The position numbers were made by a program, and so were the translations under genes. The notes under the pieces are model-generated. The model saw only the letters and a program-made list of their open reading frames with translations. It was not told the DNA's origin and did no database searches. From Nocardioides sp. (lineage in GTDB: Bacteria > Actinomycetota > Actinomycetes > Propionibacteriales > Nocardioidaceae), in NCBI GenBank assembly GCA_002729525.1, contig PBYI01000053.1:124001-188000 (forward strand): 64,000 nt of DNA, given 5' to 3'. Of the stretch, positions 28,143 through 36,401 are shown piece by piece (position 1 is the first letter of the stretch; each line of letters begins with the position of its first letter).

Positions 28143-28616
28143 TCAGGTGACGGGGTCGCCGGGCCCGTCCGGGCCCGGGTCCCCGGCCAGCACCCGCAGG
28201 TGCCCGCGGCGGGTCGACTCGCGTGCCGCCGGCGCCTGCCGGGCGTGCGGGAGGCCGGGCTGGGCATGCGGCAGCGGACGGGGGTCGTCGACGGGATCCG
28301 CCACCGCCACCGGACGGCGCTCGTCGGCGGACGGACGCAGCCGCGGCGCACCCGCCTCGCGGACCGCGTCGGCCAGCGCGAGCAGGTCGTCCTCCGACGG
28401 GCCGTGGTCGACCTGGTCGACGGGCAGCCGCAGCACCTCCCACCCGCGGGGGGCGGAGAGCCGCTCGCCGTGCGCCTCGCAGAGGTCGTAGGCGTGCGGC
28501 TCGGCGTACGTCGCCAGCGGGCCGAGGACGGCGGTCTGGTCGGCGTACACGTAGGTGAGGGTGAGCACGGCGCGACGCCCGCAGGGCGTGCGCGAACAAC
28601 GACGGACGTGACTCAC
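28143..28616 (-). CDS. DUF3499 family zinc-ribbon-like protein
   Basis: A 157-residue actinobacterial protein like Rv3258c. The conserved first ~85 residues hold four spaced cysteines (RCSRTPCGRRAVLTLTYVY and AYDLCEAHGERL) that look like a metal site, then RGWEVLRLP. The rest is Pro/Arg-rich and low-complexity. Function unknown; DUF3499 always travels with manB and the zincin-like gene. The GTG start has a TACCGT hexamer seven bases upstream, so it is leaderless and divergent from the zincin-like gene. Confidence 0.85.
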   Translation of the reverse strand: MSHVRRCSRTPCGRRAVLTLTYVYADQTAVLGPLATYAEPHAYDLCEAHGERLSAPRGWEVLRLPVDQVDHGPSEDDLLALADAVREAGAPRLRPSADERRPVAVADPVDDPRPLPHAQPGLPHARQAPAARESTRRGHLRVLAGDPGPDGPGDPVT

Positions 28617-28623
28617 GGCGACG

Positions 28624-28659
28624 ACGGTACCCCGGGACCCGCCCGCCGCCGACTAGGCT
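28624..28659. promoter_or_regulatory. Compact divergent leaderless promoters
   Basis: In the 50-base gap between two GTG starts lie TACCGT (28629-28624, minus) and TAGGCT (28654-28659, plus), each seven bases from its own start codon. The two promoters must overlap in the -35 zone. Confidence 0.55.
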
Positions 28660-28666
28660 CGCGGGC

Positions 28667-29116
28667 GTGACGACGCGTCGAGGAACGACCCGCCGACCGG
28701 GCACCACGCGCGACCGCCACGGACGTGGCGCCCGCGGCCCCGCGGTGTGGCCGCCGCGGCCGGACCAGCCACCGCGACGCACCGACCGCGACCGTTTCGA
28801 CGACGTGCTGCTCGCCGTCGTCGGCGAGCTCGAGGAGCGGTGGCGCCGCCACCTCGGCCTGCTGGAGTACGGCGTCGAGGACGTCCCCGTCGTGCCCGAC
28901 GGCTGGGACCTCGACGAGGTGCCCCTGGCCAGCCTCGTGCACGGCGACGGCGGACGGCCGTCACGGCTCGTGGTGTTCCGGCGGCCGATCGAGCACCGGG
29001 CCGAGGACCGCACCGACCTGGTCGCCATCGTGCGGACCGTGGTGGTCGAGCAGGTCGCCGAGCTGCTCGGTCTCGCGCCCGAGGTGGTCGACCCGCGGCT
29101 CGCTGAGGAGGACTGA
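28667..29116 (+). CDS. Metallopeptidase-family (zincin-like) protein with degenerate active site
   Basis: A 149-residue member of the short 'metallopeptidase family' (DUF1025/zincin-1; Rv3259 type). The core RDRFDDVLLAVVGELEERW and RLVVFRRPIEHRAED match, but where catalytic members have HExxH this protein reads VVVEQVAELLG, so the zinc-binding histidines are lost. It is probably non-catalytic. The Arg/Thr/Pro-rich N-terminal 40 residues are disordered. Leaderless GTG start. It sits between DUF3499 and the DUF5719 gene, as in the Rv3258c-Rv3259-whiB2 order. Confidence 0.82.
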   Translation: MTTRRGTTRRPGTTRDRHGRGARGPAVWPPRPDQPPRRTDRDRFDDVLLAVVGELEERWRRHLGLLEYGVEDVPVVPDGWDLDEVPLASLVHGDGGRPSRLVVFRRPIEHRAEDRTDLVAIVRTVVVEQVAELLGLAPEVVDPRLAEED

Positions 29117-29148
29117 GGCGCCGCTCGGCCGGCGCCGCCCCGGCGCGG

Positions 29149-30507
29149 TCAGGGCAGCGCGGGCGAGACCTGTGGCACCAGACCGGTCGTCGGTCCCTGG
29201 AGCGGTCGCACGAGCGTCGTGCCCCGGTCGCCGTCGCTGACCAGCACGACCGTGGAGACGGTGCCGTCGCGTGGGACCACGCGCACCAGGCGCGCCTTGC
29301 GCGGCAGCCGTACGGCGAGGGCGCGCTCGGTGCCGAGCTCCTCGCGGCGGTCGTCGAGGCGCTCGCCGTCGGCGTCCCAGAGCTGGACGGTCACGACGTC
29401 CTGCGACACCGCGCCGCCGAGGACCAGCGTCGCGCGACCGGAGCCGGGCAGGGGGACGGTGCCGCCGTCGCCGTCGACGGGTGTGGAGGGCGCGGTGTGC
29501 ACCAGGTCGCCGGACACGAAGCTCACCAGGTCGGCGGTGAGCCCGACCGTCGACTGCACGAGCAGGCCCAGCGGTCGCTCGTCGCCGCCGCGGTCCTCGC
29601 CGCGCAGCAGCCGCGACAGCGGCACCCGGCGGACGCTGCCGGCGCCGACCGTCACCTCGCGGCCCGCCTCGGGCGTGAACACCGATCGACCGGTGACCAG
29701 CCGGATGGTGGAGCGGCCCTCCTCGTCGCCGGGGTTGGCGAGGACCAGGGTGCGCTGGCCGGAGCCCTCGGGGACGCCGAGCACGAGGTTCTCCGTCGAG
29801 GGAGCGTCCTGGGCGGGCAGCGCGTCGGCGCCCTGGTCGCCGCCGATCTCCTCGAAGGAGTCGCGCACGCCCGCGACGACGCGGCCGCGCAGCGTCTGCA
29901 CCCGCAGCGCGAGGTCGTCGCGGCGCGGGAGCTCGGAGGCCAGGTCGACGACGAAGGTGCTGCCGCCGGGCACGGTGATGCCGCGCAGCTCGGCGGCCTC
30001 GACCTCGCCGTTGCGACCGAGCACCGTGACGTCGACGATCGCCTGGCCTCCGTCGGGGTTGACCAGCTGGAGCGTCGAGCGGTGCCGGGCGCCGGCACCG
30101 AGCCCGGTGAACCACTGGTCGGCCTCCGGCTCGGAGCACACGACGCTCGACAGGGGGCTGGCGAAGCGGGCGGCGACGAGGCCGGGCGCGAGGTCGTCGA
30201 GTCCGGTGACGACGACCGCTCCCCCGCCGACCCGGGTGCGGGTGGCGGTGCCGGGCTCGATCTCGAGCTGCTCGCGGCCGCCCGGCGTACGCAGATCGAC
30301 CGAGCCGGACGCCCCCGCGGTGGACGCGACCACGAGGTCGCGACCGCCCGGCGGGCAGACGACGGTCGAGCGGGCCAGCGCGGTCTCCTCGGGCGGACGG
30401 TCGGCGACCGGGGCGGGCGCCGGCGAGGTCGCCAGCAGCGACGCCACGACGGCGACGACGGGCAGCAGCACCGCGGCGAGCAGCCACGGGTCCGGACGGC
30501 GGCTCAT
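29149..30507 (-). CDS. DUF5719 family exported protein
   Basis: A 452-residue protein with one N-terminal membrane anchor (PWLLAAVLLPVVAVVASLLA) and a large extracytoplasmic beta-rich region made of similar ~100-residue units (STLQLVNPDGGQAIVDVTVL, RTLVLANPGDEEGRSTIRLV, TVQLWDADGERLDD). DUF5719 function is unknown. Its ATG overlaps the stop of the upstream giant glycosyltransferase by four bases (ATGA), so the two proteins are made together and may form an envelope complex. The periplasmic domain could present or bind the glycan product; this is inference. Confidence 0.85.
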   Translation of the reverse strand: MSRRPDPWLLAAVLLPVVAVVASLLATSPAPAPVADRPPEETALARSTVVCPPGGRDLVVASTAGASGSVDLRTPGGREQLEIEPGTATRTRVGGGAVVVTGLDDLAPGLVAARFASPLSSVVCSEPEADQWFTGLGAGARHRSTLQLVNPDGGQAIVDVTVLGRNGEVEAAELRGITVPGGSTFVVDLASELPRRDDLALRVQTLRGRVVAGVRDSFEEIGGDQGADALPAQDAPSTENLVLGVPEGSGQRTLVLANPGDEEGRSTIRLVTGRSVFTPEAGREVTVGAGSVRRVPLSRLLRGEDRGGDERPLGLLVQSTVGLTADLVSFVSGDLVHTAPSTPVDGDGGTVPLPGSGRATLVLGGAVSQDVVTVQLWDADGERLDDRREELGTERALAVRLPRKARLVRVVPRDGTVSTVVLVSDGDRGTTLVRPLQGPTTGLVPQVSPALP

Positions 30508-33500
30508 CGGTGCCCCCGTCGGCGACCGCCCGCGGCGCCGGCGACCGCCACCGCGGGGGCGTCGGCAGCGCCAGCGCGCTCCTCGTCCGTCTCGCCGTCC
30601 CTGCTGTCCCCGCTGTCCCCGCTGTCCTGGTCGGCCGCGCGCCACGTCGGCAGGCAGAGCACCGCCACCACGAGCAGCGCGAGCCCCTGGAGCGTCAGCA
30701 GGAGAGTGCGCCCTGCTGAGCCGTCCGCCGGGACGGCGTCGTCGGCCAGCGGCCGGGTGACCTGCCAGCCGCGCGACCCGGGCGTGGTGCTGACCTGCTG
30801 GAGACCGGAGGTGGCGTCGAGGGTGGCGGCGACCGTCGGGTCGGCCGGGGCGGTGAGCAGCACCCACTCGACGCCCAGCGCGCCGATGTCGTCGACGGTG
30901 CGGCCCGTCGGGCGCGACAGCAGCTCGGTGATCGTGGCCAGGGCCGCGTCGTCGGGCGTGGCGAGGGCCAGCACCTCCTGCTCCCCCACGGTCACCCCGG
31001 ATCCGCGCACGACCCGGACGTCGAGCCCGTCGGCGACGTCGCCGCCGACGACGAGGACCCCGTGCTGCGTGCCACCCGCGGCCGACTCGGTCATGTACGC
31101 CGGGACGACCTGCTCCGGCTGGCGCTGCAGCTCGTCGCCGGCGACGAGCACCCACAGCGACGCGGCCACCGGCAGCACCACCGCGGCGGCGAGGGCGCCC
31201 GCGACGAGGCTGCGCACCGGGGTCGGCAGGCGCGGCGCGTCGGCGACGGCCCCGACCCCGCCGAGCAGGACCGCGGTGACGAGGGCGCCGGCGACGAGCA
31301 CGAGCGGCGCGCCGAGACCGGCCGGGCCCTCCCCGACGACCAGCGGCACCGAGACCCACGTGAGCGCGAGCGCGACCAGGGTCGACACCGCGACGACCAG
31401 CCAGCAGGCCGTCACCGGCAGCCGGGTGGTGCGCGGCAGGAGCGCGAGGGTGGCGAGGACGACCAGCAGCACGCCGAACCACGTCGGCGCGGCGTGCTCG
31501 CCGAGGCGGCCGAGGAGCACGTCGCCGGCGCCGAGGACGGGCGAGGGCTGGTACCCGGACTCCACCACCAGGGCCCCGGCCTCACCGCGCAGCAGCGCCG
31601 GCAGCCACCACGGCAGCAGCACCGCGACGGGCACGGCCAGGGCGAGCAGCGGCGGACCTGCGGCTCCCGGTCGCAGCACGGCCGGGCCGACCAGGGCGGC
31701 ACCCGCGGCGAGCACCACGACCACGAGCGCAACGGCGAGCAGCCAGGCGGTGGGGGCGAACGCGGTCACGAGCGCGAGGAGCAGCCCGGTGCGCCAGGTG
31801 GCGCGCCGGCGCCGGTCGAGCGCCGGGTCGGCGAACCCGAGCGCGGCGTGCCCCAGCCACGGGAGCAGCGCGGTCGCGACGACGACGCCGAGCCGGCCGT
31901 CGCCGTACGCTCCGGTCGTCACCGGCAGGGCGGCGTACGTCGCCGCGGCACCGACGAGCAGTCCGCGCGGCGCACCGGCCGGCCGGACGAGGCGACCGGC
32001 CACGCGCAGGAACCGCCAGGCGCCGGCGAGCGCCACCGGGCCGGCCAGGAGGAGCAGGAGGCTGATCGTGCCGGTCGCGCCGACGAGCGAGCCGAGCAGC
32101 GCCAGCGGCAGCACGTACGCCGGCGTGGGGACGTCGCTGCCCAGGCCGACGGCGTGCACGGCCTGGCCGTAGAGGTCCCACCACGCCCCGGCGTCGTCCG
32201 GCGCCGGGGCGAGGGCGCCCCCGCTGACCGGACCCAGCGCCGCCCGGGCCCCGACGAGCAGCACGACGACGACCGCGACGAGCGCGAGCGCGACCGGGCT
32301 GGCCAGCAGCCGGCCGAGGACGGAGGTGGAGTCGTCGACCTCGTCCGCGTCGTCCCCGCCGTCGCCGGCGGCGGCCCGCCGCGCGGCGGCCTCCTGCTCG
32401 GCCCGCAGCCGCAGCGCGGCCAGCGACGACGGGTCGTGCTCGGCCGCCGCGGCGCGGCGACGCTCGGCGACGTCGGAGGCCTGGAGGGTGAGGGCCGACA
32501 GCAGGTCGCCGACGACGTCGAGGCCGTGCCGGTAGGGCAGCCACCAGGGCGCGAGCAGCCGGCGTACGCGGTCGCGGTCGGGCCCCTCGGCGCCGGCGGC
32601 GGTGAGCACGGCTCGCCGCTCCCGGCGGGCCGCGGCGACCTGGCCGGGACGCGCCAGCACGGAGAGGAGGGCGGCGACCTCGTCGGCCGCCTGACCCGGG
32701 GCCCGGACCAGCAGGAGGCCCAGCGCCCGCAGCACCGTGCCGAGCACGAGCCGGACGGTCTGCAGGGGCACCGCGAGGGGGCGCACGTTGGCCAGCAGCG
32801 TGTAGAGGGCGGCCCGGCGCTCCTGGAAGTGGGTGTGCCGGCCGGTCAGGGCCGTGCGACGCAGACCGCGGTGGGCCGCCTCGGCGTGGAAGACCACCGC
32901 ATCGGGCACCACCAGCGTCGTGCGTCCGGCGGCCGCGGCGCGCCAGCCGAGGTCGAGGTCGTTGCCGAAGAGCGGGAGTGCCGGGTCGAACCCGCCCAGC
33001 TCGTCGAGGACGTCGCGGCGGGCCAGCAGCCCTGCGGAGTGCACGGCCAGCACCTCGCGCACCTCGTCGTGCTGGCCCTGGTCGTACTCGCCACGCTCCA
33101 GGCCCGTCTCACGGCGCCCGGTGCCGGACATCGTCACACCGACCTCGAGCAGGCGGCGCAGCGAGGGCCACTCGCGCAGCTTCGGGCCGAGGAGGGCGAC
33201 GTCGGGCCGCTCCTCGGCCTGGGCGAGCAACGCGTCGAGCGCGCCGGGCGCCGGGCGGCTGTCGTCGTGGAGGAGCCACACCCGGTCGACGGGGTCCGCG
33301 GCGTCGCGCAGCCGGTCGAGCGCGTGCGCGACCGCCTCGGGGAAGGTGGCCGTCGAGGAGAGGCCGAGCACCTCGCCGCGGACGCCCTGCGGTGCGAGGC
33401 GGTCCAGGGTCGCCTGCACCAGCTCGGCGCTGTCGTCGAGGCTGCCGGTGTCGACGGCCACGACACGCTCGACCGGGCCGCCCGGGCGCACCTGTTCGGC

Positions 33501-33578
33501 GAGCCCCTCGAGGACGCCGGGGAGCCACCGGGCGCCGTCGTGGCACACCAGGACGACGGCGACGCGAGGGGATGGCAC
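30504..33578 (-). CDS. Giant family-2 glycosyltransferase with multi-helix membrane domain
   Basis: A 1024-residue protein. Residues 1-270 form a GT-A glycosyltransferase (VAVVLVCHDGARWLPGVLEGL, VVAVDTGSLDDS, WLLHDDSRPAPGAL as the metal-binding DxD equivalent, and the acceptor loop FDPALPLFGNDLDLGWRA). After an amphipathic stretch, residues about 430-1000 hold a dozen or more hydrophobic helices of a polytopic transporter-like or GT-C-like domain. It probably glycosylates a lipid-linked or protein substrate and may move it across the membrane. TAGGCT lies eight bases before the GTG, so it is leaderless. Paired with DUF5719 and whiB as elsewhere in actinobacteria. Product unknown. Confidence 0.87.
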   Translation of the reverse strand: MPSPRVAVVLVCHDGARWLPGVLEGLAEQVRPGGPVERVVAVDTGSLDDSAELVQATLDRLAPQGVRGEVLGLSSTATFPEAVAHALDRLRDAADPVDRVWLLHDDSRPAPGALDALLAQAEERPDVALLGPKLREWPSLRRLLEVGVTMSGTGRRETGLERGEYDQGQHDEVREVLAVHSAGLLARRDVLDELGGFDPALPLFGNDLDLGWRAAAAGRTTLVVPDAVVFHAEAAHRGLRRTALTGRHTHFQERRAALYTLLANVRPLAVPLQTVRLVLGTVLRALGLLLVRAPGQAADEVAALLSVLARPGQVAAARRERRAVLTAAGAEGPDRDRVRRLLAPWWLPYRHGLDVVGDLLSALTLQASDVAERRRAAAAEHDPSSLAALRLRAEQEAAARRAAAGDGGDDADEVDDSTSVLGRLLASPVALALVAVVVVLLVGARAALGPVSGGALAPAPDDAGAWWDLYGQAVHAVGLGSDVPTPAYVLPLALLGSLVGATGTISLLLLLAGPVALAGAWRFLRVAGRLVRPAGAPRGLLVGAAATYAALPVTTGAYGDGRLGVVVATALLPWLGHAALGFADPALDRRRRATWRTGLLLALVTAFAPTAWLLAVALVVVVLAAGAALVGPAVLRPGAAGPPLLALAVPVAVLLPWWLPALLRGEAGALVVESGYQPSPVLGAGDVLLGRLGEHAAPTWFGVLLVVLATLALLPRTTRLPVTACWLVVAVSTLVALALTWVSVPLVVGEGPAGLGAPLVLVAGALVTAVLLGGVGAVADAPRLPTPVRSLVAGALAAAVVLPVAASLWVLVAGDELQRQPEQVVPAYMTESAAGGTQHGVLVVGGDVADGLDVRVVRGSGVTVGEQEVLALATPDDAALATITELLSRPTGRTVDDIGALGVEWVLLTAPADPTVAATLDATSGLQQVSTTPGSRGWQVTRPLADDAVPADGSAGRTLLLTLQGLALLVVAVLCLPTWRAADQDSGDSGDSRDGETDEERAGAADAPAVAVAGAAGGRRRGHR

Positions 33579-33586
33579 GAGGGGAG

Positions 33587-33592
33587 AGCCTA
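33587..33592 (-). promoter_or_regulatory. Leaderless -10 (TAGGCT) for the giant glycosyltransferase
   Basis: TAGGCT on the minus strand lies eight bases before the GTG start at 33578. Confidence 0.45.
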
Positions 33593-33678
33593 GGAGGTCG
33601 GGCCCAGGGGCCCCAACCGGACGCGGACCGGACGCGGACCGGTCGCGCGTCGTCCCGAGACACCCCCGGGACGCGCGC

Positions 33679-33706
33679 GGGCCCCGGTCGTCGTCGACCG
33701 GGGCCC
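33679..33706 (-). terminator. Hairpin terminator after whiB
   Basis: The perfect 12-bp stem GGGCCCCGGTCG/CGACCGGGGCCC with a 4-base loop begins 31 bases after the whiB stop and ends just upstream of the glycosyltransferase promoter. Confidence 0.8.
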
Positions 33707-33737
33707 AGCTACGCGTGCGGTGGTGGTGGTGCGGCCG

Positions 33738-33992
33738 TCAGACCGCGCGCTTCTTCAGCTTGCGGCGCTCACGCTCGGACAGTCCGCCCCAGATCCCGAA
33801 CCGCTCGTCGTTCATCAGGGCGGCCTCGAGGCACTCGGTGCGCACGTCGCACGTGAGGCACACCTTCTTGGCCTCGCGGGTGGACCCGCCCTTCTCGGGG
33901 AAGAAGGCCTCGGGGTCGGTCTGCGCGCACAGCGCGCGCTCCTGCCACCCGGCCTCGTCCCCTGCGTCCTCCAGGAGGAAAAGCTCTCTCAT
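33738..33992 (-). CDS. whiB: WhiB-family iron-sulfur regulator (WhiB2/WhmD type)
   Basis: An 84-residue WhiB protein. Four cysteines (one in ERALCAQTD, then KVCLTCDVRTEC) bind a [4Fe-4S] cluster, followed by the GIWGGLSERERR turn and the basic RRKLKKRAV DNA-contact tail. Position and sequence match WhiB2/WhmD of mycobacteria and WhiB of Streptomyces, which control septation and sporulation. The ATG at 33992 starts the conserved MRELFLLED; a longer frame is excluded because the strong promoter lies far upstream. It has an unusually long leader of about 155 bases. Confidence 0.96.
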   Translation of the reverse strand: MRELFLLEDAGDEAGWQERALCAQTDPEAFFPEKGGSTREAKKVCLTCDVRTECLEAALMNDERFGIWGGLSERERRKLKKRAV

Positions 33993-34323
33993 CCGATCCC
34001 GACCTCTCGACCCGCGTACGGTCCCGACCCTCGAGTGCCGGACGTCCGTGGGGGACCGTCCTGCCACCGCGAGGACCGAGTCCTTCGACCCTGCTCTCGA
34101 CCCTTGCTTCGGACCTGCTGCGTGCTGACCTCGACCATGAACAACACTGCGAGAATTACATGCCTGTGGTCCACCGAAGTCAAGTGGTTCTCTGGTATGG
34201 GGCAGACCACCTCTCCCTCGGGGTGAGCGGTGGGACGCGCCTCCACCGGGCCGGGCAGACGGCCGACGACCGTCGGTCGGACCGCGTCACGCCCGGTCAG
34301 GACGGCGAGGCAGAGTAGGGCCC
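33993..34323. other. 331-base whiB/fbiA intergenic region
   Basis: No gene is seen here. It contains a locally AT-rich stretch (34130-34200) with the whiB promoter, the long whiB leader, and the start region of fbiA, where a small CCGAC/GTCGG stem (34263-34276) lies 48 bases before the fbiA ATG. No clear -10 for fbiA was found. Confidence 0.6.
34156..34184 (-). promoter_or_regulatory. Consensus-like whiB promoter
   Basis: On the minus strand TTGACT (34184-34179) and TGTAAT (34161-34156) are separated by exactly 17 bases, the best sigma-70-type promoter in the window. It predicts transcription from about 34149 and a leader of about 155 bases. Confidence 0.75.
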
Positions 34324-35331
34324 ATGAGCGACGTCGAGCGGATCACCGTGCTCTCCGGGGGCATGGGCGGCGCGAAGTTCCTGCAGGGCCTGCTGCACGG
34401 GATCGCCGCGGGCATACTTCCCGGGGTCTCCCCCGACGCCGAGGTCACCGTGGTCGCCAACACCGCCGACGACCTGTGGGTGCACGGGCTCAAGGTCTGC
34501 CCCGACCTCGACACGGTGATGTACACCCTCGGCGATGGCATCGACCCCGAGCGCGGCTGGGGCCGTCGCGAGGAGACCTGGAGCGTCCGCGAGGAGCTCA
34601 CGGCGTACGGCGTCGACAACACGTGGTTCGGCCTCGGCGACCGCGACGTGGCGACCCACCTCGTGCGCACCCAGATGCTCGAGGCGGGCTACCCGCTCTC
34701 CGCGGTCACCCGGGCGCTGTGCGAGCGCTGGCAGCCGGGCGTGCGTCTGCTGCCGATGACCGACGACCGGGTCGAGACACACGTCGCCGTGACCGACGAG
34801 GAGGCGCCGAGCGGTCGCCGGGTCGTGCACTTCCAGGAGTACTGGGTGCGGCTGCGGGCCGGCGTGCCGGCCGAGGCCGTGGTCGTCGTCGGCCTCGAGC
34901 AGTCCACCCCCGGTCCCGGCGTCCTCGAGGCGCTGCGCGAGACCGACCTGGTCGTGCTGCCGCCCTCCAACCCGGTCGTGTCGGTCGGCACGATCCTCGG
35001 AGTCCCCGGAGTGCGCGACGCGCTGCGCGACACCCCCGCGCCGGTCGTGGGCCTCTCCCCCATCGTCGGCGGCACCCACGTGCGCGGGATGGCCCGCCAG
35101 GTGCTGGAGGCGGTCGGCGTCGAGGTCGGGGCCGGTGCGGTCGGGCGCCACTACGGTGCTCGCTCGGCCGGCGGGGTGCTCGACGGCTGGCTCGTCGACT
35201 CCCGCGACGCCGACGACGTCGCCGCCGTCCGCGAGGCGGGCATCGCCTGCGCGGCGGTGCCGCTGATGATGACCGACCACGACGCGACGGCCGCGATGGC
35301 CGCCGCGGCCGTGTCGCTGGTCCTCGGGTGA
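34324..35331 (+). CDS. fbiA: LPPG:FO 2-phospho-L-lactate transferase (CofD/FbiA)
   Basis: A 335-residue enzyme of coenzyme F420 synthesis that joins the deazaflavin FO to a phospho-C3 unit donated as a guanylylated intermediate. It shows the start VLSGGMGGAKFLQGLLHG, the VVANTADDLWVHGLKVCPDLDTV block, TWFGLGDRD and PPSNPVVSVGTIL (diphosphate/FO binding). It overlaps the next gene by four bases (GTGA), so the two F420 enzymes are coupled. FbiC and FbiD, also needed, are not in the window. Confidence 0.96.
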   Translation: MSDVERITVLSGGMGGAKFLQGLLHGIAAGILPGVSPDAEVTVVANTADDLWVHGLKVCPDLDTVMYTLGDGIDPERGWGRREETWSVREELTAYGVDNTWFGLGDRDVATHLVRTQMLEAGYPLSAVTRALCERWQPGVRLLPMTDDRVETHVAVTDEEAPSGRRVVHFQEYWVRLRAGVPAEAVVVVGLEQSTPGPGVLEALRETDLVVLPPSNPVVSVGTILGVPGVRDALRDTPAPVVGLSPIVGGTHVRGMARQVLEAVGVEVGAGAVGRHYGARSAGGVLDGWLVDSRDADDVAAVREAGIACAAVPLMMTDHDATAAMAAAAVSLVLG

Positions 35332-36293
35332 GCGCGACCGGCGGCCGCCTGGAGGGCTTGGCACCCGACGGCGTCCTCGAGGTCACCGACGGCACCGACC
35401 TCGTCGCCTGCCTGCTCGAGCACCTGCCGCCCCTGGCCGACGGCGACGTCGTGGTGGTGACCAGCAAGGTGGTCAGCAAGGCGGAGGGCCGCGTCGTCCC
35501 CGGTCCGCGCGAGGAGCACCTCGCCGCCGAGACCGTGCGGGTCGTCGCCCGACGCGGGCCGACCACCATCGCGCGCACCCGGCACGGGCTGACGATGGCC
35601 GCGGCCGGCATCGACGGCTCCAACGTCACCTCGGGGTCCTCGGTGCTGCTGCCCCTCGACCCCGACGCCTCCGCCCGACGGCTGCGCGCCGGGCTGGCCA
35701 CGGCCACCGGGCTCCGGCTCGGCGTCGTGGTCACCGACACCGCCGGCCGGGCCTGGCGCGAGGGTCAGACCGACATCGCCGTCGGCGCCGCCGGGCTGCT
35801 CGTGGCCGAGGACTTCGCCGGACGCGTCGACGGACACGGCAACGAGCTGGCCGTCACCGCGCCGGCCGTGGCCGACGAGATCGCCGGGGCGGTGGAGCTC
35901 GCCCAGGGCAAGCTCGGCGCACGTCCCTTCGGCCTGGTCCGCGGGCGGTCCGACCTGGTGCTCGCCGCCGACGACGACGGGCCCGGCGCCGTCGCGCTGG
36001 TCCGCCCCGAGGGCGGTGACCTCTTCGGGTACGGCGCGCGCGAGGCCGTCGTACGAGCCGTGGCCGGGCGGCCGGAGGACCGTCGGGTGTTCGGCGCGCC
36101 CGCTCCGGCCGAGGACCTGCGGGCCGCGCTGTCCGAGGCGCTCGGCCTGGTCGCGGAGCAGGACGGCGAGGCGCTCGTGGTGCCCGGTCCGGTGCCCGCA
36201 CCGGGCGACGCGCTGGTCGCGCTGCTCGCCTACGCCCACGGCTGGGACGCCGATGGGGCGGACGACCTGCGCCTGCTCCCACCGAGTCCGTAG
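35328..36293 (+). CDS. cofE: F420-0:gamma-glutamyl ligase (CofE), short FbiB form
   Basis: A 321-residue protein whose first ~245 residues are CofE, the GTP-dependent ligase that adds the glutamate tail to F420-0 (GDVVVVTSKVVSKAEGRVV, VTDTAGRAWREGQTDIAVGAAG, LAQGKLGARPFGLVRG). Mycobacterial FbiB is about 448 residues and carries a C-terminal FMN nitroreductase-like domain that reduces dehydro-F420-0. Here only ~75 residues follow, without recognisable flavin motifs. So this is either a stand-alone CofE with a short extra tail or a degraded FbiB. Translationally coupled to fbiA. Confidence 0.9.
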   Translation: MSATGGRLEGLAPDGVLEVTDGTDLVACLLEHLPPLADGDVVVVTSKVVSKAEGRVVPGPREEHLAAETVRVVARRGPTTIARTRHGLTMAAAGIDGSNVTSGSSVLLPLDPDASARRLRAGLATATGLRLGVVVTDTAGRAWREGQTDIAVGAAGLLVAEDFAGRVDGHGNELAVTAPAVADEIAGAVELAQGKLGARPFGLVRGRSDLVLAADDDGPGAVALVRPEGGDLFGYGAREAVVRAVAGRPEDRRVFGAPAPAEDLRAALSEALGLVAEQDGEALVVPGPVPAPGDALVALLAYAHGWDADGADDLRLLPPSP

Positions 36294-36296
36294 ACT
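36291..36296 (+). promoter_or_regulatory. -10 element (TAGACT) overlapping the cofE stop
   Basis: TAGACT begins with the cofE stop codon and lies about 105 bases before the DUF3105 gene. It is a candidate internal promoter. Confidence 0.3.
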
Positions 36297-36401
36297 CTGC
36301 GCGGCCCGGACCGGCGCACCCGGACGGGCCCGCGAGCGCGAGACCCGCCAGCCCGCCGGCACCCCGCCGGCCCGAGCCAGCACACGAAGGACGAACCCAG
36401 C

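Noticed and set aside
29497-33593. Long plus-strand frames opposite the DUF5719 and giant glycosyltransferase genes
   Set aside because: They are low-complexity Arg/Gly/Glu-rich translations of the antisense strand, a GC-content artefact, while the minus strand encodes clear domains.
35328-36293. Full bifunctional FbiB
   Set aside because: The C-terminal nitroreductase-like half is missing; only the CofE domain and a short tail are present.
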